NCBI RefSeq assembly: GCF_051622035.1
Contig: NC_135367.1
Coordinates: forward strand, 10,762,501-10,826,500
DNA length: 64,000 nucleotides
Direction: 5' to 3'
Source of the DNA: Arctopsyche grandis
Lineage: Eukaryota > Arthropoda > Insecta > Trichoptera > Hydropsychidae
The position numbers and the translations under genes are program-made. Within the stretch, counting starts at the first letter, position 1, and the number at the start of each line of letters is the position of its first letter. The notes below the pieces were generated by a model. The model was not told the DNA's origin. It ran no database searches and worked only from the letters and a program-made list of their open reading frames with translations. Below are positions 1-12,298 of the stretch, piece after piece.

Positions 1-309
1 TTACGGGGCCGCCGAGAGGAATCCCGGGCCCTGAGAAATGAATTCTGGGTCCTATGACCAACTATTAGAAAAATAACAATATGTTGGTTGCTATTTAAAA
101 AAAAAACAATAAGAAAGTATGAAACTACCTAAATAATGCGTAGATCGAAAAATAATAAACATCTATCATTAAATAAATACATGTATTTTTATGTAGAATT
201 ATATAAAATATCAATATCGGTTAGTCGGACGTCCCTACACGGAGCCCCTCGAGTAGTCCAGGCCCTGAAACTTTACCCGGCTCCTCCCTCCCCCTTCTCG
301 TCGGCCCTG
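1..309. mobile_element. Decayed hAT-like terminal remnant
   Basis: The right part (about 230-309) has alternating GGCC/CCC-rich tracts and ends in CTTCTCGTCGGCCCTG. Its reverse complement starts CAGGGCC, the usual look of a hAT-type terminus. The left end lies outside the window or is lost. No transposase is visible. An open frame at 136-477 crosses this element and the next one and is not a gene. Confidence 0.25.
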
Positions 310-322
310 TATATGTACACAA

Positions 323-510
323 CAGCGGCTTGCCGTAAAATTCGACCTGTTTTTGTAGCACAGCCTTATTTACGTGTGTGCGAGCAGGATACAAGGGTGC
401 TAGATGACGTCATACTGAGTCCTCTTGTATCTTGCTCGCGCACACATATGTACATATATATAAGTAAGGCCGCGTGACAAAAATAGGGAGATTTTCACCG
501 CACGCCACTG
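323..510. mobile_element. 188-bp hAT-like MITE, CAGTGG-type ends
   Basis: Begins CAGCGGCTTGCCG and ends CGCACGCCACTG, so the ends are imperfect inverted repeats. The middle is a foldback with GAGCAGGATACAAG on the left and CTTGTATCTTGCTC on the right. Flanks GTACACAA and ATACACAG are an imperfect 8-bp duplication. The same family recurs at 20559-21590, and its interior recurs inside foldbacks near 37.5 and 39.4 kb. Confidence 0.6.
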
Positions 511-732
511 ATACACAGGTTTTTCATTTTGTGATTTTCATTTCTTAACATTTAACTCTAAGCTTACTAAGCAAATTATATACTTTGTATAAATTATCAG
601 AATTATGGTATGTAACTTTATGTACTTTAGAAAGATTTTTAACATTTTCAAATTTGCAATCAAAAATAAAATTCATACACCCATCATAATTTTAAAATAA
701 GCCTTAATCAAACATAACACAAACATAAGCCA

Positions 733-1190
733 ACAGTATGGCTCGACGGTTGCGTTTCTGTTTAGCACCGAGAGGTCACGGGGCTCGATCTCGTGCTAAT
801 CTTTAATGCTGCTGGTCAGACTTGGATATTTGTGACTCCAAGTCGATCGTTTCCTATCAGAGTTTGCCAATTTAACTGATTTCATTGTTGAAACGGTTCC
901 TCCATCAAATTGGCAAAAACCATCCTACCAGCTATGTCACAAATATCTGAATTTCATTTATGTACAATATGTAAAAATGTACATATGTACAAGTATAAAT
1001 TCATAGATGTCTCTATGGACTAAATAATTAATTAATTAATTGTTAATTTCGTGTTCTTCAGCCTCTCGAAATACAGCGATTTATGTAATAAAAATGCTGC
1101 AATGCAATTAATTATCTAGGAAGGCGCATTGGGATTTACCTGTTAGGCCTTCTTTGTATATATCTATGTAAAATAAATAAAATAAAATAA
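733..1190 (+). mobile_element. tRNA-derived SINE
   Basis: The head resembles an RNA polymerase III promoter, with a box A-like GGCTCGACGGTTGCG and a box B-like GGTCACGGGGCTCGATC at 775-791. The body is shared with the other SINEs here (ATTTGTGACTCCAAGTCGAT, then CAGAGTTTGCCAAT). The 3' end carries GGAAGGCGCATTGGG...TTAGGCCTTC and an AAATAAAATAAA tail. About seven copies of the family lie in this window. Confidence 0.7.
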
Positions 1191-2530
1191 CAGATTAGAG
1201 ACCGCATTACATACACTATGCATACAATCTCTCGCAGACTGTCTTTCGCTTTCTAATATTAAGCATCAATAATTTAATCCATTTTTATAAAAAATGATCA
1301 CAATGTAATGCAATGCAAAAAACCCTGTATTTTATCCTGATACGACACCCTCATTTTCCTCCCCTAACTATCTCGCAGCGCAGTGCTCTCCGATATTCAC
1401 AACTCATAATATTACACAAAAAAAAATGCATTTTCCATCCATACAAAACACGCATACAAACTTAATAAATCCGATCAAACAATATGCAACTCAAACATTA
1501 CGTATATGTATAGAATATACACACACGATAAATACACACGGCCTATACAAATTTCACCTACATATGTGTATACACTAGAGTAAACTAATCCGTATTATTG
1601 TACGTCAACAGCGACTCTCAATTGCATAGTCGTCTACTTATTTTGATTCGTTTTGCCAATTGAAATCACTCGGAATATTCTCAACACACCACTCAAAACA
1701 CACGATACAAACAAAACTGTGTGTGCACACATGCATAATTTGTATGCATGTAAAAGTGTAATAGAGCGTGATAGTCTGAAAAGCACTTTCAGGTCGCGGA
1801 CCGCCATTTGGCTTTCCCCGACTCGCAACCGTCGCTATGTAGTTTCAAAACAAGCTCACAGATATATACCCGCACTCTTCCAGCGTTGAGTAGAATGGTT
1901 GTAGAGTGAAAGAGACGGCAGTATGGTTGTAGGTTGACTTGTTGCGGGAGAAATGTTCGAGTGGTCGACCAAACAAGAGCGCTCAGTCTGGGCCGCGTGA
2001 AAAGCGAACAGGTTTAATCATCAGCTAAAAGCGTCAGCCTTTCAACACACATTCGAACGAGTTCGATTTCCCGCGCTTTCATGGAAAATGTGCGGAAAAA
2101 TCGCAAGCTTACACCGACCGGTTTTCAGAATCGGTGACCTCGAGCGCGATGACTGAATATGCAATCATAGTAATGGAGCGTTTGCACTGGCTGATGTTCA
2201 GACTAATACGGAAAATCTGTCCGCTCTAATGGTTTTCAATTATGCGATAAATGTACCTAATTTTATATGTTTTTCTTGCCGGGCTCTACTCGGGAGACAT
2301 TCAAACTGGAGATAATTTTACATTTCCCGCAGAGACGACAATGCGAAAGGGTGATTTAATGGGGTATTTTAAAACGGAACTCATGGTTTTGAACCACAGG
2401 CGTACTACACAAAATTTTTGATATAAATAATTTTGCATTTACAGATTCATTTTTGTCAAATTAAAAAAAAAAACAGAAAGTTTTTATAAATTTTATTTAA
2501 AATTGCAATTAAAATAAAACACAGATTAAC
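1191..2530. other. Non-coding stretch with one GC-richer block
   Basis: No supported gene. Positions 1190-1860 are AT-rich. Positions 1860-2240 are richer in CG dinucleotides and look less repetitive, so they may be regulatory or a non-coding first exon. I find no core promoter or reading frame that would settle this. Overlapping opposite-strand open frames at 1634-1889 lack splice or domain support. Confidence 0.4.
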
Positions 2531-2689
2531 AATTGACGGGCTGAAAACCAGACTGGTACAAGTAATTTAAAAAAAAATCTGGTTTAAGTGCTTAAATAAT
2601 AGCATATATGAAATTCTATTATTTAAGCACTTAAACCAGCTTTTTTTTTAAATGTCACTTGTACCAGTCTGGTTTTCAGCCCGTCAATT
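2531..2689. repeat. 159-bp foldback (near-perfect palindrome)
   Basis: Left arm AATTGACGGGCTGAAAACCA is matched at the right by TGGTTTTCAGCCCGTCAATT. The arms run almost to the centre (ATTATTTAAGCACTTAAACC). It is probably a MITE. Its right half is repeated within the tandem duplication that follows. Confidence 0.75.
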
Positions 2690-3340
2690 ATTATAAAAAT
2701 AAAAGTTATATTTTATATTTTTATAAACCAGCAGAATAGACTAGTGGTTAGCATATAAGACTGGTGTGACGATTTGGGGCAACCTGTGAGGTCACACTGG
2801 TCATTTTATTATTATTATTATTTTAAAATAATGAATTAAATAAATAAATATAATGCTTTGAACAGAATGGTCACGGGTTCAAATCCCACTGCTTTCTACT
2901 TGCCAGACCTTGGATTTGTGACTCCAGGATACAGATCGCTTGACTGGAAATGGCTCGACTCGATTACAAAGCGATGACTGCACATATACAGATACAATAC
3001 AGTCAATCAATACATATATGAAATGCTATTATTTAAGCACTTAAAAACCAGCTTTTTTTTAAATGTCACTTGTAACAGTCTGGTTTTCAGCCCGTCAATT
3101 ATTATCAAATAAAAGTTATATTTTATATTTTTATAAACCAGCAGAATAGACTAGTGGTTAGCATATAAGACTGGTGTGATGATTTGAGGCAACCTGTCAG
3201 GTCACACTGGTCATTTTATTGTTATTATTATTTTAAAATAATAAATTAAATAAATAAATATAATGCTTTGAACAGAATGGTCACGGGTTCAAATCCCACT
3301 GGTTTCTACTTGCCAGACCTTGGATTTGTGACTCCAGGTC
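2601..3340 (+). repeat. Direct tandem duplication, about 330 bp, offset 410
   Basis: The sequence from TATATGAAA-TCTATTATTTAAG through the SINE head to GTGACTCCAGG occurs at about 2604-2928 and again at about 3014-3339 with few differences. The unit carries half of the foldback plus a SINE head. The spacer between copies (GATCGCTTGACTGG...) recurs at 3836 as part of another SINE. Confidence 0.75.
2731..2928 (+). mobile_element. tRNA-derived SINE head, split between boxes A and B
   Basis: Box A-like TAGACTAGTGGTTAGCATA is at 2738-2756 and box B GGTCACGGGTTCAAATCCC at 2869-2887. They are separated by roughly 90 extra bases (AGACTGGTGTGACG... ending AAATAAATAAATA) that other copies lack. The insert looks like a small retroposed fragment flanked by ATATA. 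The copy is truncated after GACTCCAGG. Confidence 0.65.
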
Positions 3341-3725
3341 AATCGTTTCCTATCAGAGTTTACCAATTTATCTGATTTTCATTGAAACAGTTCCAACAAA
3401 TCGGTAGCCTTATCCACTTTCACACATATCTCGAGTTTTCAGCAATCTCGAATTTCGCTGAATTGTATAAAATGCTGCAGATTTACAAATCTGACCATTA
3501 ATGTATCTGTGATTGTTAATTGATATGTATTCACTGAATTTCGCTGAATTATTTAAAAATCCTGCAAATTTATAAATTTGACCATAGATGTCTCTGAGGG
3601 TGTCAATTGATATGTTTTTACTTTGTATAATACTATCAAATATACATACAATGTTTTTGACCAGGAAAGCGCATTGGGGTTACCTGTTAGGCCTTCCTGG
3701 TATAGATTAAAAATAAATATTAAAA
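3141..3725 (+). mobile_element. tRNA-derived SINE, longest copy
   Basis: It has the same split head as the copy at 2731, followed by the full body with two similar CTGAATT...AATTTGACCAT segments. It ends in the conserved hairpin-like tail GCGCATTGGGGTTACC...TTAGGCCTTCC and an AAATAAATATTAAAAA tail. Confidence 0.7.
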
Positions 3726-3829
3726 ATCATTTTCCAGTGCTGCAGTACCTCAGTACCTATGTACAATCTACGCCTTATATAATTAGTAATACATTTTTTT
3801 TTCATGTCATAGAACATGAACACTCCCCC

Positions 3830-4245
3830 TTACAGATCGCTTGACTGGAAATGGCTCGACTCGATTACAAAGCGATGACTGCACATATACAGATACAATA
3901 CAGTCAATCAATACAATCAATATACACAAGCATTTTATACAATGCAAATTCATACAAACATCCACAGTGACTTCTACGAAGAAATTTTTGCAGCATTTTC
4001 ATAATCAAATTGGCGAACCTCAAGACGCTTAATAATTTGAGATAAGCAAGAGAGATAGGAAAGGAGATGCTAATTTTACATGAACCGTTTCAATGAAAAT
4101 CAGAAAAATTGGAAAACTCCGATAAGAAACGATCGATCTGGAGTCTCAAACCAAGGTCTGGCCAGCAGCGGGACTCTAATGGGACTCGAAACCGTGACAT
4201 TCTGCTCGAAAGCATAATATGCCAACCTCTAGTCTGGAGTATATA
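3830..4245 (-). mobile_element. tRNA-derived SINE, reverse orientation
   Basis: Read on the minus strand, the box A-like region lies near 4230 and box B (complement of GGACTCGAAACCGTGACA) at 4182-4199. The body has complements of CGATCTGGAGTC and GGTCTGGCCAGCAG. The left end at 3836 is GATCGCTTGACTGG, a segment also seen at 2930 and, in part, at 36889. Confidence 0.65.
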
Positions 4246-7200
4246 AGAATGCTTTCGTCGATTTAGTTCCGAGATTAAAAAACTTACATTCGTATGTGAA
4301 ATGTTATAACCTTTGGCATCTTACATGTTGAGTAATTGGGAAAAAGTCAATACTGTATTCAGGCGACTTATATAAAAGAAAAATGGTAAGAACACACTCA
4401 AAAGTATGCACCGGACGTGGACATGGACTTCAGCGGTGAGAGGCGAGAGGTTTTGCTGAATTAAAAGACAATACTCTTTTTAAACTTTGAGGCACTTTTT
4501 TAATTTGAATCAAATTTCACATTAATTCTGATTGAACTATTATTTTATAAACAACCTTCACCTGGATAGCAGGCTACCTGCAAGTACGGAAAGTATTCTA
4601 TGGTACATTCTATATGACGCGTATGAATGCATGAATGCGCATGCGCGAATGGAGTATGAATGTGTCCATATACAATGTACCAAAGAATACTGTCCGTACT
4701 TGCAGGTTACCTGTTGCTATCGATACGTGTCAACTACATAGGTATGAACAGACTTTTAATGATAAGAACACATTCAAAAGTACGGCACGGGATGCTTACG
4801 TGAACTCAAGCGATGGAAGACGTATCTGCGTGTCAATATTAGTTCGTATGATCTTATTATCTCGATAAATTTCTCCTACATTTCTTCAAATATGGGAATA
4901 ACCGTTATCGATTACTGTCAAACCTTTGTCAATACAAAGATAAAATATCATTGAAAATACTCCGGGGGGAGATGTTTGCGAAGGGATGCTGCGGTACAAA
5001 TTTGGCGTACTGGAGTACGTCTAACGTTATTTTTTTGCATCTGCAAAACTATCTAAAGAAACACATACCGCGTACCTCTCTGTGCATCTTTACCCTAAAG
5101 GCGCAAGCACACTGAATCGTGCGGCACAGGTGCGTTCTTGCCCTCCTGTGGTGTAAAAACCTGTCTCACGCCATAGTGAAATTTTTTTTCGACAAGTTTC
5201 TCTTACAATTTCTTCAAATATGGGAATCACCGTTATAGAACACTGTCAAACCTATGTCAATACAATGATTTTTGGCCTTGGTGTAGATCTATCTAAGGTA
5301 TAAGGTAAAGCAACGCGCTTAAATCAAATTCCAAATTGTTTAATATTAAAAAGATAAATTAATTTAAATATATTATTAAAAACGCTCGCAACTTTAAAAC
5401 TTCTTATTTTATAATCGAATAAAAATATTAAAAGCCCAGTTAACATTCTCATGTTTTTAAATAAAGCGAAATAGTTATTGCGGTAAATGATGAAATAATC
5501 AGAATCCAATATGCATATAAGATTAACAAAAAATAAATTATTCTGCAGTTTATTTAATCATTCGCTGAAAAAAACTTCATCGATGAATTTTAACTACGAT
5601 TCGCTGACTCAACGTCAATACTTAACTATGACAAAAATCATTATTCAGTCATTCACCTTTGTGATTTCTATTGGCAAAAAATAATTTACATAACAAAAAT
5701 TCACATCGAAAATACACATATTTTTAGATAAACTACGTCATTTTAATGACACAATTTCATATCAAAATACTTTTCAGCAAAAATTTATTTGTATAAATCA
5801 AATAGCTCAAACACCGAGTGCTAAATAATGCAATGAAATATCGATGTATGCAAATGTGACCCCTCCTTATCCAACAGGTGAAATAGTCAAATGTTAACGA
5901 ATCTGTATCTGTACCTGTATCTACATATATACTACATATACTAACTGAAAAACTATAAGTTAACTGAACAATCCATGAAACTTCCTGAAAATAAATAAAA
6001 ATTATTTAAAATACATCGATGAAACACAATTTATTAAAGTGAATGCTGAAATGAATAACATGTAAATACCTACCACTGGAATCTCGACATTTATAAATGA
6101 GATTAAAAATTTGCGTAGTGCAATTTATATGAAGTGCAAACTAACCAAATGCGCGCGTCGAAAATATTCACATATTCAGATTGCCATAACGGAATATAGC
6201 GTGATGATTGTACGAAATTTGCATGATACAGAGTCGTCTCCGTTTGTCTCGGCTCGAACAATCTCTTATGAACCATAAGTATATAATAAATATGTATGCA
6301 CCTAACCGTTTCGTTTCCGAGACATTATACTCTTTTTTTGCCCTTACATACTAATCATAATAAAACCTGGCGCTTCGCTTATATAATAAAGTATCATCAA
6401 CACGTAGGTATATCATTTCGGGAAATTCTCATGCATGTTAGTGTATTCTATATAGAGCTATTTCCACCATACATATTGGGTAAGTGATGTCATGGGGCAA
6501 CACATGGCGAATCAAAACAGGAAAATTTACCGTGTACTTCCAATGAAACTGTCTATAATAGGCCGTTACGAGTCGTTTCAAATTTGTGATAAAATAATTT
6601 AATACAAAAAGTATTATACACCTGAATAGCAACACTCGTTAAATGGAGAGAATAAGTTTTCAACTTTAACTTCGAGCTTAAAGGGGGAAAATTACCATAC
6701 TAAACCGAACTAAAAGGGATTATTACAAGTAGGCACTCTCCCGAAATAGTCTCGTACAATACACATGCTATCGCAATACAGTCACCATCCTATCTCTTAA
6801 AATGTATCGAATTTATTCATCGAAATTTATAAACGACTGACACATCGGCCACATTAAAATATTTGCATACAGGAATACTCGTATATTTTCACAAGTTGAG
6901 AATAAACACTTGCGCAAAAAGGCATATGCATATGTATAATATCTAAATTAGAGTGGAGTCATTTAACGGTAGATTGTATTAAATAAAATGAATTTACATA
7001 TATGCATAAGTGAAACGAAGTATGTGTATATGTTTTTACCTGCGTATATCGAAGCCAATAAATCTATTTTTTAATAACTAAAAATTATTGCAAATATTTA
7101 GATTTATTCTTTATCTCAATCCAGTTTTGAACATTTTCAAGGTGTAAATTTACATACATACATATACAATTTATCCAAAAAAAAGTAAACCAGTGCTATC

Positions 7201-7612
7201 AAGCCTTTTATGCGTTAGTATAAAATAGACGGCAGAATGAACGTGACTTTTCCGAAGATTCTTTAAAGTAGATTGTCGAACAACTTATTATTATATATAG
7301 AAATATACATTTTAAAAATGTATATATGAATCTTCGCCTTATACCTGCTAATTCTTAAGAGGTTTGTTACCATTTCACGTTCCGGTGAACCTAGCCTTCT
7401 GTCGTTGTGAAGGAAAAGCCAAAGAAAAATATTCTCCAGACATATCCCTTTACCTCCTGAAGGAAAAGAGAGAAAAGACAACAAAACTGTTTCGAAAAAA
7501 AATAGGTGGTGTCAATATTTCTATGAAAAATATCGTGAAATCAAATCTATCCGAATTAATAGAGTTTTTGAAATTTATATCTTAGCAGCCATCTATACAT
7601 GTGTACAAACAT
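4246..7612. other. AT-rich non-coding stretch
   Basis: No gene is supported. It holds the foldback at 4570-4716 and, around 5066-5130, two ends of one repeat family lying back to back (GCATCTTTA and TAAAGGCGCAAGCACAC). Related ends bound the large foldback at 39.0-39.8 kb. The rest is AT-rich with ACATATG-type microsatellite runs. Confidence 0.5.
4570..4716. repeat. 147-bp foldback
   Basis: Left arm GCAGGCTACCTGCAAGTACG pairs with CGTACTTGCAGGTTACCTG on the right. A second paired block follows (AAAGTATTCT...GGTAC against GTACCAAAGAATACT). The loop is alternating purine-pyrimidine (GCGCATGCGCG). Probably a MITE with no coding capacity. Confidence 0.65.
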
Positions 7613-7620
7613 ACATATGT

Positions 7621-8886
7621 ATGTGGCGGACTGGGACTGAAATCAGTGCATGCCAGGAGTCAAAGGGGGGCCCCCCAGGTTTAAAAAAATTTGTCCCCCC
7701 CCCCCCCATAGCTTTTTCTTGGGGGGGGCAGGCAAAGATTGGTCAAATTGAATTTTTTTTCAAAAAATCTTTTTTATATCGGAATAAAAATGGAAAATAT
7801 TCTTTGAATACACCTAATTGAGTTATAAAATATGAAAAAAATAAGCTTATTTTTGAAAAAGTAATTATAAAAAAATATTATGTAAAGAGAAAAAAGCGCC
7901 GCAGGCGAAAATTTTTTTCCACAAATCTTAACATGGTCAACATTAATCGACCATCAAACTGAGTCATCAAAAAACTATCAATTAACTTAATTTCTACCAA
8001 CTGTCTTTTCACTTTATCTATGTACATGTACGTAATAACAATAGATAAAGTTTTGTTTTGTTTCTCTTCAAAGCACATAGCAGCGATTATTTTATTAGTT
8101 ACCCAAAAGTAACATACATAAGAAATAAACGTAGCATTCATAGATCCGTAGTATCTCATTAATCATTAAATTCATAATATTTTCTAAATTCACACTATTC
8201 CTTAGTTTAGAGGGGCGAGTGCCCCCCTATGGCCACCCCAAATTACGTCCCTGAAAAAAATGCATAATATTTTCAATGAATGTTAATCGAAAATCGGGAT
8301 TTTGGGGAGGGGGCCCCTATCCTATATTTCTATTTACATGAATGTGTCTAAATTAGGAATAGATTTTATATTCGGAAACTGTTTAAAATTGTGTATTTAA
8401 ATCTTGCTATATCATCGAAGTATAATCAAATGTTATTTTGAAAGTATGAAGTAAATTTAAATCGCTGGTTGATGATGAATCGTCCTATCAAAATTGTTTT
8501 ATGCAATTATGTTTATATTTTTCACGAAAATTTGTTTATTCCCATTTTTATTTCAGTAGTTAGTTGTTACATAGGTATTGGTATATACATAATATTGAGG
8601 TTGGAAATGGGCCCGGCAAAAGGGCCCACGCAAATGTTGAAACTTACATTTCGAGCCTAATAAAAAAAGTTAACCGATCCTTGGGCTGTTAAAGCAGGTA
8701 TTATTTGTTTGTGTATATCGTAAGAAATTTGTTTTGTTGAAATACCCAAACTTTAGGTCCCAAAGTTGCAATATCCTATAAATAGTTAAAAAGTTATTTA
8801 ATTTTACTGAGGGCCCATATTTTCTAACAGATAGTGGGGCCCACATGCCATCGGGCATGTTCGCTTGTATGGCCAGTCCGCCACTG
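7621..8886 (+). mobile_element. hAT-like non-autonomous element, copy A
   Basis: Left end GTGGCGGACTGGGACTGAAA and right end CCAGTCCGCCACTG are CAGTGGCGGACTGG-type inverted termini. Inner sequence includes GGGCCC-rich tracts next to both ends. The copy matches the reverse complement of copy B at 10698-12298 throughout but lacks about 330 bp. It carries the remains of a second, nested element (right end AAATTACGTCCCTG near 8241-8254). No intact transposase is present, and the frames here are degenerate. Confidence 0.8.
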
Positions 8887-10697
8887 TATGTACATACATA
8901 ATAGGAAAACTTACATTCCTATTTAATACAAAAAACAAAATGAATTCATACGGATTTAGACTTAAGTCGTATAATAAATAAGTAAGTATTTACATATGAA
9001 CCGTTATATTTGTTTCGAGAAATATTTTACAAAACATTAAATATAATGTTTTGCGTATAAGAATATGTATTTAAAAATCCTAGTGGCCTGTAATACGCTT
9101 ATTCTGCTTTTGCAAGAGTCCGGACATATCGAATTAAAAGTGATTTATAAATTAGTTAAAGAGAAATAGTATTTTTGTAACTGAAAATTTGCTTCTGCCA
9201 CTTTCAAATATAACGGCTCATATGTATGTAGGTAAATGTGTTTTGAAAAAATTGAGAAAAAAAAATGTGAATGTATGTAATTCAAAGAAAGCCGGACATG
9301 AATATGAATATTTCCGGACAGAAATATTTGAAAATCTTACTACGAACCTTCTACAACTCTCATAAACCAATTAGCATATTATATGTATAGATTATCACTT
9401 ACTGAGGTAGTGAGTACGGATGTAACAATTCAAATTCACTTCTTAATGTCAGTGGAATTGTAATTTCAGTAGTGAAATTATAATAATTATTCAATAAATT
9501 GAAAAATATTCTGCAAATTAGATATGATTTAATAATTTAAGTTTTAAGCTTTATTGATTATTAAAACTAATTTTTAGAAAATTTTGAAATAAGTATACTT
9601 ATCAATAAGTTAAATATTAAATGAAAAAAGTATTCTTTTATTTCTACGATAATATGTGTTTCATTTAATTTGGAATGAATGTAAAAGAGTCATTCGGGTC
9701 GTCTAAATCCGAAACATTAATTTCATATTTCAATTAATTATTGAATCGTAAAGCATTCTACATATAAAATAATCTTAAGTAAGTATTGCACTATCATTCA
9801 ACTGTCAAAAATTATAATTTCACTAATAGAGGACAGTGAATATGTGCATAATTGGATATGAATACACTGGAATGCCAGTGTAATTATGATTTCACTGCTG
9901 TTATAATTTTACTGTAACATGTACAAAAAACATCACCATAGCAGTCGCTCACTCGGGATTTAATTTTGGGAGGGGGGCCGGGTTGAATAAATAAAAACAT
10001 TTTTATTTTGCATATTCTATAAAATGCATTACAAAGTTACAATAATTCATTTCTAATCACCTCCTTTCACAAATAGCCTTTGTCGTATTTTGTTTTGAAA
10101 GACTTGTTTTTGTTATTCCTTCATTTGTTTGAGGGGGAGGGGGGGTCGAAGCTCCATAGTGCGTCACTGAATCATAAACGCAACCTATCATACAAGTTTA
10201 TTTATAGACCTTATACATTGAGGCTTTCGTCCTATAAAAAAGTGTGACCCTAAACAACCGGAAATCGGTTTTCCAATAATAGAAGTTTACGCGCTCGATT
10301 CTCCCCATCCGACGGACTAATTTTCACCCACCCTGATCAAATTGAATTTAAATCAAATTCTCCCGCGCATTGTCAACAATTTGACGCATCGTCAGTCCAC
10401 GTCGAGCGCGGCCGCACATTTGGTCGTAACGCGCTCAATTCCAACCGTATGAGCTCATCGAAATATGCTCAAGCAAAAACTCGTCAATATTATTTTTTCG
10501 CACGCCGGTCGGTCGCACAGATCAAAAATACATTCAGAACGTAAATAAACGCACGTTTGTGCACACGTATAAATACATTATTTGCACGACATTATATTAC
10601 GGCAGACGACGGTAATTATTCACATCGACACGGGGGATATTTTGTACCGGGAGTAAAATTTACTCTCGAGACTTGCCCTCATACACACACATACACG
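8887..10697. other. AT-rich non-coding stretch
   Basis: No gene seen. It is mainly AT-rich, with the MITE-like element at 9942-10169. From 10260 to 10560 the sequence is richer in CG and looks single-copy (CGACGGACTAATTTTCACCC, GTCGAGCGCGGCCGC). That piece could be regulatory, but nothing identifies a transcript. Confidence 0.4.
9942..10169. mobile_element. Short MITE-like element with CAGT...ACTG ends
   Basis: Left end CAGTCGCTCACTCGGG and right end CATAGTGCGTCACTG are related inverted termini. G-runs follow each end (GGGAGGGGGG and GGGGGAGGGGGGG). I could not find a clean target-site duplication, so the limits are approximate. Confidence 0.4.
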
Positions 10698-12298
10698 CAG
10701 TGGCGGACTGGCCATACAAGCGTACATGCCCGATGGCATGTGGGCCCCACTATCCGTTAGAAAATATGGGCCCTCAGTAAAATTAAATAACTTTTTAACT
10801 ATTTCACGTGTGTAAAATTTATAGGATATTGCACTTTGGGACCTAGAGTTTGGGTATTTCAACAAAACAAATTTCTTACGATATACACAAACAACTAATA
10901 CCTGCTTTAACAGCCCAAGGATCGGTTAACTTTTTTTATTAGGCTCGAAATGTAAGTTTCAACATTTGCGTGGGCCCTTTTACCGGGCCCATTTCCAACC
11001 TCAAGGTTATGTAATATTTCCAACCTATGTAACAACTACCTAATGAAATAAAAATGGGAATAAACAAATTTCCGTGAATAATATAAACTGAATTGCTTAA
11101 AACAATTTTGATAGGACGATTCATCATCAACCAGCGATTTAAATTTACTTCATACATACTTTCAAAATAATATTTGATTATACTTCGACGATATAGTAAG
11201 ATTTAAATACACAATTTTAAACAGTTTCCGAATATAAAATCTATTCCTAATCTAGACACATCCATGTATATAGAAACATAGGATAGGGGCCCCTCCCCAA
11301 AATCTCGATTTTCGATTAACATTAATTGAAAATATTATGCATTTTTTGTTTTCAGGGACGTAATTTGGGGGGGGCACTCGCCCCCCTAAATTAAGGAATA
11401 GGCGAATTTAGAAAATATTATGAATTTAATGATTAATGAGATACTATGGATCTATGAATGCTGCGTTTATTTCTTATATTATGTTACTTTTGTGTAACTA
11501 ATAAAATAATCGCTGCTATGTGCTTTGAAAAAAAAAAGATTTTATTATTTTGAAGCAAATATATTTTGGTTTTTAAGTGGTATGCCTTGGGTAACATTCT
11601 TGGAAATTGTTCGTCCCATTGAGCGAATCGTTAGAAAGTTCGCCTTTACTTTATTTTGTCTCAAAAACAGATGTGTATCGTTTATTTTTCCGAAAGTTTG
11701 TAAATTTTTTGATATAGTGATACATTTTGATGGTCGACTTTTGTTAACCATTTTGCGACCATGTGAAAATTTTTGGAAAAAAATTTTCGCCTGCGGCGCT
11801 TTTTTGGCTTTTTACATAAGATATTTTTATATATATTTTTTCAAAAATAAGCTTATTATTTTCATATTGTATATTTTCCATTTTTATTCCGATATAAAAA
11901 AGATTTTTTGAAAAAAAATTCAATTTGACCAATCTTTGCCTGCCCCCCCCCCCCCCCAAGAAAAAGCTGAAATGACGTCCCTGATTGTTTTCTACCGAAA
12001 GTAAAAGCCGCTTTTATGCCGCATTCTTTTATGATGCATTCTATTTACCTAGGACAAAAAAGGATTAAAACGAAATATACAATGTAATTTATGGATCTAT
12101 TTTGCTTTTGCCATTTTTCTTGTACCTAAATTTGTTTATTCCCATTTTTGAAAATTTTATTTATTTTTTGCCCTTGATTTTTAGCGTGATGGAAAGAAGA
12201 AAATTTTGTTATATGGGGGGGGGACAAATTTTTTTAACCCTGGGTGGGGCCCCCTTTGACTCCTGGCATGCACTGATTTCAGTCCCAGTCCGCCACTG
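10698..12298 (-). mobile_element. hAT-like non-autonomous element, copy B
   Basis: The 1601-bp element is bounded by CAGTGGCGGACTGG and CCAGTCCGCCACTG. It is flanked by a perfect 8-bp direct repeat CATACACG at 10690-10697 and 12299-12306, which fits hAT transposition. It is the inverted counterpart of copy A, 1.8 kb away. It contains a nested element at 11353-11983. Open frames across it (for example 11525-11911) have no recognisable domain. Confidence 0.9.
11353..11983. mobile_element. Nested hAT-like element inside copy B
   Basis: Ends are CAGGGACGTAATTTGG and AAATGACGTCCCTG. Flanks TTTGTTTT (11345-11352) and ATTGTTTT (11984-11991) are an 8-bp duplication with one mismatch. The same family appears as a separate insertion at 28624-28949. 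The matching half is present at the same site in copy A, so the nesting predates the spread of the host element. Confidence 0.7.

Noticed and set aside
136-477. 113-codon plus-strand frame
   Set aside because: It spans the junction of two transposon remnants (end of one near 309, start of a MITE at 323) and has no domain.
2738-2887. Possible functional tRNA gene (box A and box B present)
   Set aside because: No cloverleaf with paired acceptor stem can be drawn, the boxes are split by an insert, and the body matches a SINE family.
11525-11911. 128-codon frame inside hAT-like copy B
   Set aside because: It crosses the nested element and is Phe/Ile-rich from AT composition. The same region in copy A is not open.
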